NCBI RefSeq assembly: GCF_011602365.1
Contig: NZ_JAAONZ010000001.1
Location: forward strand, 434,001 to 498,000
DNA from: Pseudomaricurvus hydrocarbonicus
GTDB taxonomy: Bacteria > Pseudomonadota > Gammaproteobacteria > Pseudomonadales > Cellvibrionaceae
Reading direction: 5' to 3'
Length of the DNA: 64,000 nt
Shown: piece by piece, positions 60,032-64,000 of the stretch
Position numbering within the stretch: position 1 is the first letter of the stretch
How the letters are laid out: the number at the start of each line of letters is the position of its first letter
The notes under the pieces: generated by a model
What the model was told of the DNA's origin: nothing
The model's input: only the letters and a program-made list of their open reading frames with translations
The model's database searches: none
Made by a program: the position numbers and the translations under genes

Positions 60032-61501
60032 CTAGGCTCTCACGGCAGGTTTGTACTTGTTATTCACAACAACCAGTAACACCAACGCCACAATTCCTAC
60101 ACCAAGCCCCAAAGGCTGGCTTAACGGCTGGGGCAAACCAAGGCCGATGCCCGCCGTCGCAATATACGACACCGTGACACAGGTCCCGATCACGGCAGGC
60201 AAACTGACAATCCAGTGGAACGCTCCGCGATCCAGCAGGTACTTGGTGGCCAGCCACAACACACTGGTCGACAACAACATGTTTGAAAACGCAAAATACC
60301 GCCAGATGAGGGAAAAATCGATTTTCGTCATAAAGTAAGCAATGACCAATATAGGCAGTGCCACCAATAAACGATTGCGGAGGCTCTGATGGATATTAAA
60401 CGCATCAATGATGGTCAGACGCAGGGAACGAAACGCCGTATCACCGGAGGTAATTGGGAAAATAGCGACGGCAATAATCGCCATGATGCCCCCGATGGCA
60501 CCCAGATAGGTTGACGTTACCTGGTTGACGACCAACCCAGGGCCACCCTGATCCAGAATACTTTTTAGCTCATCATAGCCCCCGGGAAATGCCGCAATAC
60601 CGGCGGTGGCCCACACACAGGCAACCAGCCCTTCGGACACCATAGCGCCATAATAAATCGGACGCACGTATTTCTCGTTGGTCAGACAACGCGCCATGAT
60701 CGGAGCTTGGGTTGAATGAAAACCACTGATGGCGCCACAGGTAATCGTGACAAACAACAGTGGCCAGACCGGCAGCCCATCCGGATTGGGTTCAAGCAGG
60801 ACGTTGTTGTAATGACTGTGGTCAAAGTAACTCAGGACATTGCCCATTTCCGGTAAGTTTGGCGCGTGAATCAACAAGGCGACAGCCAGAGATACCGTCA
60901 TCACCACCATTAACAAGCCAAACAGCGGATACAGTTTGGTGATGATCTTGTCGATCGGCAACAACGTGGCCAGGCAGTAATACCCCAGGATGACGAAGAT
61001 CCAGAACACGTTGTTACTCAAAAATGTGCCTTCAAAATAATCCAGGTTGCTCAACAACCCGGCTGGGCTCATGGTGAACACCACACCCACAAAAAACAAC
61101 AGCATGGCCGTAAACAGCAACATCAGGCCTTTAAAATACACATTAAAATAATGGCCGGCGATCTCGGGCAGACTCTTACCGTCTTCTTTAATGCTTAAAA
61201 CGCCGGAGAAATAATCGTGAACCGCACCACCAACAATGTTACCCACGACAATCCACACCAACGCGACGGGACCGTACAAGGCGCCCAGAATCGGACCAAA
61301 AATAGGCCCCACTCCCGCGATGTTTAAGAATTGGATCAAAAAGGCTTTAACGGGATGAATCGGGACATAATCGACGCCATCTTCGAATCTGGCCAGCGGC
61401 GTTTTCGCGTCAGGATTAATGCCTGCTTGCCGTTCAACGAAGGGACTGTAGAATTTATAAGCGAGCAATAACAACCCGATACAAACAAAGAAAATCAACA
61501 T
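60032..61501 (-). CDS. Carbon starvation protein CstA family, short form
   Basis: A 489-residue membrane protein with about 13 helices. Family blocks: GINPDAKTPLARFEDGVDYVP, AGVGPIFGPILGALYGP, SGFHSTQAPIMARCL and FPITSGDTAFRSLRLTI. E. coli CstA and BtsT (peptide/pyruvate uptake) are about 700 residues with 18 helices, so this is the short form better known from Firmicutes. Substrate unassigned, likely peptide or pyruvate. The ribosome site is weak. Converges with the AI-2E gene. Confidence 0.9.
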   Translation of the reverse strand: MLIFFVCIGLLLLAYKFYSPFVERQAGINPDAKTPLARFEDGVDYVPIHPVKAFLIQFLNIAGVGPIFGPILGALYGPVALVWIVVGNIVGGAVHDYFSGVLSIKEDGKSLPEIAGHYFNVYFKGLMLLFTAMLLFFVGVVFTMSPAGLLSNLDYFEGTFLSNNVFWIFVILGYYCLATLLPIDKIITKLYPLFGLLMVVMTVSLAVALLIHAPNLPEMGNVLSYFDHSHYNNVLLEPNPDGLPVWPLLFVTITCGAISGFHSTQAPIMARCLTNEKYVRPIYYGAMVSEGLVACVWATAGIAAFPGGYDELKSILDQGGPGLVVNQVTSTYLGAIGGIMAIIAVAIFPITSGDTAFRSLRLTIIDAFNIHQSLRNRLLVALPILVIAYFMTKIDFSLIWRYFAFSNMLLSTSVLWLATKYLLDRGAFHWIVSLPAVIGTCVTVSYIATAGIGLGLPQPLSQPLGLGVGIVALVLLVVVNNKYKPAVRA

Positions 61502-61961
61502 GTGGCGACTCGCTCATGACGGAAAAAATCAGGGCGCGAGTTTCAATGACTTTCCAGATGAGGTCAAGCAAGGGCGCCTTATACCAAGGTCGAATGGATT
61601 TTTTGCGAAAAGGCCAGCTGCATCCGAAACTTGGCTCGATTGTTTCTCCCAGGAAACCCCAGGAACACCCGCAACTGGATATACTGGCAAACCACTTCGT
61701 GGCGATAAAGTTCCCGATTAAGGTCATCTAACCGCTCGGTATCGCTTTACCTGCACCCGCTTTGCTGATTACATGGCAAAGGAGCGCATTACCCTCGCCC
61801 TGCACGCCGCATGAGCAATGATGGCTAACAAGGCGAGAAACGCACGCACAGATCACCGTGATATAACCTTATCATGGTAGCTGGACGTTTTTAGAGATAC
61901 AGCGAGCAGTCGGAGTCCGGCCAAAAACTCCTATGGGGTCCACTTAACTCAGGTATAGCTA
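61502..61961. other. 460-bp gap before the metallopeptidase gene
   Basis: Divergent region between the CstA-like gene and the zinc-ribbon peptidase. No gene, terminator or operator was recognised; it must carry both promoters. Confidence 0.4.
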
Positions 61962-63032
61962 TTGAAAATCTTCCACTGCAATCTTTGCCGCCATATTGTG
62001 TTCTTCGAAAACACCGTGTGTGAAAGCTGTCGGGCGTTACTGGGGTTCATTCCCGAGGAAATGCGGATGCACGCATTCGATCCCCAACAGGAAGCCTCCT
62101 ACACCTCTGCACAATCCGGCGCGCCAGTGACGTGGCGGTATTGTGACAACCATCAACACAACACCTGCAATTGGCTCATCCAGGTGCCGTCCGAAACTGG
62201 CTTATGCCTTGCCTGTGAGCTCAATCGCTATATCCCAAATTTGAGCAACGAAGAAGATCACGAAGGCTGGCGGGAACTGGAATTTGCCAAACACCGGCTA
62301 GTCTACAGCTTGCTCAGACTCAAGCTGCCGATTCACAGCAAAATCCGTCGCCCACAAAAGGGGATCGCCTTCGATTTTATTGACCCCAAGAAGCAACTGC
62401 CTGCCGGCGCAGCGGGGATGACCGGACACAGCCAGGGGCAAATTACCGTGACGCTGGATGAAGCGGATCCCGCCAAGCGGGAAGGCAACCGAGTGGCCAT
62501 GAACGAACGCTACCGCACCTTGCTGGGCCACCTGCGTCACGAAATCGGCCACTATTACTGGGATCTTCTGATCGCGCCGGACAACCAGAAGCTGCAGGCC
62601 TTCCGCGCCCTGTTTGGCGATGAACAACGCAATTATTCTGAAGCGTTGAGCACCCATTACCGCCAGGGGCCCACGCCCAATTGGCGACAACATTTCATCA
62701 GCGCTTATGCATCATCTCACCCCTGGGAAGACTGGGCAGAAACCTGGGCACACTACCTGCACATCATGGACATTCTGGAAACCGCATACTGCGTCGGCCT
62801 GGCCACCCGCCCCCCCAAAGCGGAACATCAAGCCGCTTTAAGCTGCGCAGTCACTACAGACCCCTACCTGGAAAACGACATGCGCCCGCTGCTGAATACT
62901 GCAGCCACATTGAGTTTGACCCTCAACAGCCTCAACCGCAGCATGGGACTGCAAGACCTGTACCCTTTTATCCTGACCGAGACGGTTAAGGAAAAGCTTA
63001 TTTACATTCACCGGTTACTCCACCCGACATAA
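61962..63032 (+). CDS. Putative zinc-ribbon metallopeptidase (PF10005-like)
   Basis: A 356-residue protein with an N-terminal zinc-ribbon part (CxxC pairs at Cys6/Cys9 and Cys20/Cys23, and another cysteine group at 61-85, CLAC) followed by a zinc-protease domain with HEIGH at 193-197. Downstream SEALSTHYRQG and WAETWAHYLHIMD supply possible third-ligand acids and histidines. Family members in bacteria are unstudied; an intracellular peptidase is inferred. No signal peptide. The start is TTG after AGGTATAGCTA; MKIFHCNLC fits the family. Confidence 0.82.
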   Translation: MKIFHCNLCRHIVFFENTVCESCRALLGFIPEEMRMHAFDPQQEASYTSAQSGAPVTWRYCDNHQHNTCNWLIQVPSETGLCLACELNRYIPNLSNEEDHEGWRELEFAKHRLVYSLLRLKLPIHSKIRRPQKGIAFDFIDPKKQLPAGAAGMTGHSQGQITVTLDEADPAKREGNRVAMNERYRTLLGHLRHEIGHYYWDLLIAPDNQKLQAFRALFGDEQRNYSEALSTHYRQGPTPNWRQHFISAYASSHPWEDWAETWAHYLHIMDILETAYCVGLATRPPKAEHQAALSCAVTTDPYLENDMRPLLNTAATLSLTLNSLNRSMGLQDLYPFILTETVKEKLIYIHRLLHPT

Positions 63033-63274
63033 ACCGATGCGCTCCGGCGTCAACACCACAAACTGGCAATCGCACCAAGCTCCGGCCCCTCGACCCTGGC
63101 TTTGCAAACGGGAAACCCTTCCTATTAGCAGCCACACTGCGCTTGCATCCCACACCGAAGGTGTCCTTTTCTGTCCCCCCTTTCGCCGTAAGCTATGCTG
63201 TATATAAGAAGCGACGAACATCGTCCATCAATCGTAAATAGCTGCAGTCAATGCGATCAAATGGAGCACCGCAC

Positions 63275-64000
63275 ATGGCCAGAATCTACAACTCTATTTT
63301 GGAGACCATCGGCAATACTCCGGTCGTTAAAATCAATCATCTGGGCCCCAAACAGGTCAATTTATTCGTCAAAATTGAAGCCTTTAACCCCATGGGGTCA
63401 GTGAAAGATCGACTCGCTTTGGGCGTTATTGAAGATGCTGAACGCAAAGGTGAATTAAAACCGGGCCAAACGATAGTCGAAGCCACCAGCGGCAACACGG
63501 GTATTGGCCTGGCGATGGTCTGTGCCCAAAAAGGGTATCCGCTGGTCATTACCATGGCAGAGAATTTCAGTCTGGAACGGCGTAAAATGATTCGTTTTCT
63601 GGGGGCAAAACTGGTGTTGACCCCGGCGTCAGAAAAAGGCTCAGGCATGGTAAAAAAAGCCGAAGAGCTGGCTCAAAAACACGGCTGGTGGCAGCCCAAA
63701 CAATTTGAAAATCCGGCCAATGCCGAGATTCATGCCACGACCACGGCGGTGGAAATCCTGGACGCCTTCAAAGACCGTCCATTGGACTACTGGGTCAGTG
63801 GATTTGGTACCGGCGGTACGTTTAATGGTGTCTCTCGGGTACTGCGCGAAAAAAGCCCAAACACCCGCATCATCATTTGTGAACCGGACAACTCACAAAT
63901 CATTGGCGGAAAAGTTCCGCAGCCGACCAACCCGGACGGCACCCCCAGCGCCAGCCACCCGGACTTCCGGCCCCACCTGATGCAAGGCTGGTCACCAGAT
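63275..64000 (+). CDS. Second cysteine synthase (partial, runs off window)
   Basis: The first 242 residues of a PLP-dependent beta-replacement enzyme; the frame is open to the last base. ATG is preceded by GGAG 8 bases upstream. PLP lysine is Lys44 (GSVKDRLA), then the TSGNTG loop and GFGTGGTFNG phosphate loop. After CEPDNSQIIGG it has an insertion of about 15 residues rich in Pro/Thr/Ser (KVPQPTNPDGTPSASHPDF) that CysK lacks. This places it in another branch of cysteine synthases; it could use O-acetylserine, thiosulfate or another thiol. Independent of cysK at 8599. Confidence 0.92.
   Translation, partial: MARIYNSILETIGNTPVVKINHLGPKQVNLFVKIEAFNPMGSVKDRLALGVIEDAERKGELKPGQTIVEATSGNTGIGLAMVCAQKGYPLVITMAENFSLERRKMIRFLGAKLVLTPASEKGSGMVKKAEELAQKHGWWQPKQFENPANAEIHATTTAVEILDAFKDRPLDYWVSGFGTGGTFNGVSRVLREKSPNTRIIICEPDNSQIIGGKVPQPTNPDGTPSASHPDFRPHLMQGWSPD

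Overview
The window reads as chromosomal DNA of a marine-type gammaproteobacterium. Gene content and order resemble Pseudomonas and the Cellvibrionales (Saccharophagus, Teredinibacter, Cellvibrio relatives): zapE-rplM-rpsI-petA-petB/C-sspA-sspB, lptC-lptA-lptB-rpoN-hpf-ptsN-rapZ-npr-mgtE, and rng-yhdP / maf-mreD-mreC-mreB / gatC-gatA-gatB. This assignment rests on synteny and remembered protein similarity, not on a search. No tRNA, rRNA, CRISPR array, insertion sequence or prophage was recognised; the region is almost entirely core genome plus one sugar locus.

Layout. Positions 1-10100: a TonB-dependent receptor, a thiolase, a LemA / M48-peptidase pair, a cold-shock-DUF1294 membrane protein, a YIP1 protein, cysK and a small conserved protein. 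Positions 10300-16900 (minus strand): sspB, sspA, the cytochrome bc1 operon in which cytochrome b and c1 form ONE open frame, ribosomal proteins S9 and L13, and zapE. Positions 17560-19431: yhcB and a DegS/AlgW-type protease. Positions 19471-26742: a fructoside (probably sucrose) utilisation locus with MFS transporter, ROK fructokinase, a cytoplasmic GH68-like enzyme, a TonB-dependent receptor and a LacI-family regulator. Two near-identical 14-16 bp palindromes in its two control regions look like the regulator's operators. Positions 26753-31729 (minus): hisD, hisG, murA, ibaG and a solitary mlaC. Positions 32023-42983 (plus): yrbG, kdsD, lptCAB, rpoN, hpf, ptsN, rapZ, npr, mgtE, yjgA. Positions 43071-52257 (minus): yhdP, rng, maf, mreD, mreC, mreB. 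Positions 52619-64000: gatCAB, a PA4642-like protein, cysZ, a stress-membrane cluster (DUF883, holin-like, YqjK-like, PerM/AI-2E), a short CstA, a zinc-ribbon metallopeptidase and a second cysteine synthase cut by the window end.

How the genes work together. Envelope building is strongly represented: LPS export (lptABC, kdsD), peptidoglycan (murA), cell shape (mreBCD), division/quality control (zapE, yhcB, degS), phospholipid traffic (mlaC, yhdP). Nitrogen/sugar regulation is the rpoN-ptsN-npr-rapZ set. Sulfur assimilation appears three times (cysK, cysZ, second cysteine synthase). Compared with the remembered Pseudomonas order, mlaF/E/D/B and kdsC are missing from their usual places, and the fructoside locus occupies the degS-hisD junction where hisC usually lies.

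Most interesting points: the fused cytochrome b/c1; mreC, whose conserved N-terminus and Shine-Dalgarno sequence point to an AUC start codon; the solitary mlaC; seven perfect copies of a 7-bp repeat that contain the hisG stop codon; the palindrome-controlled fructoside locus with a cytoplasmic GH68-like enzyme; and an M48 protease carrying a TerB-like tail next to LemA. No wholly new multi-gene system was recognised.
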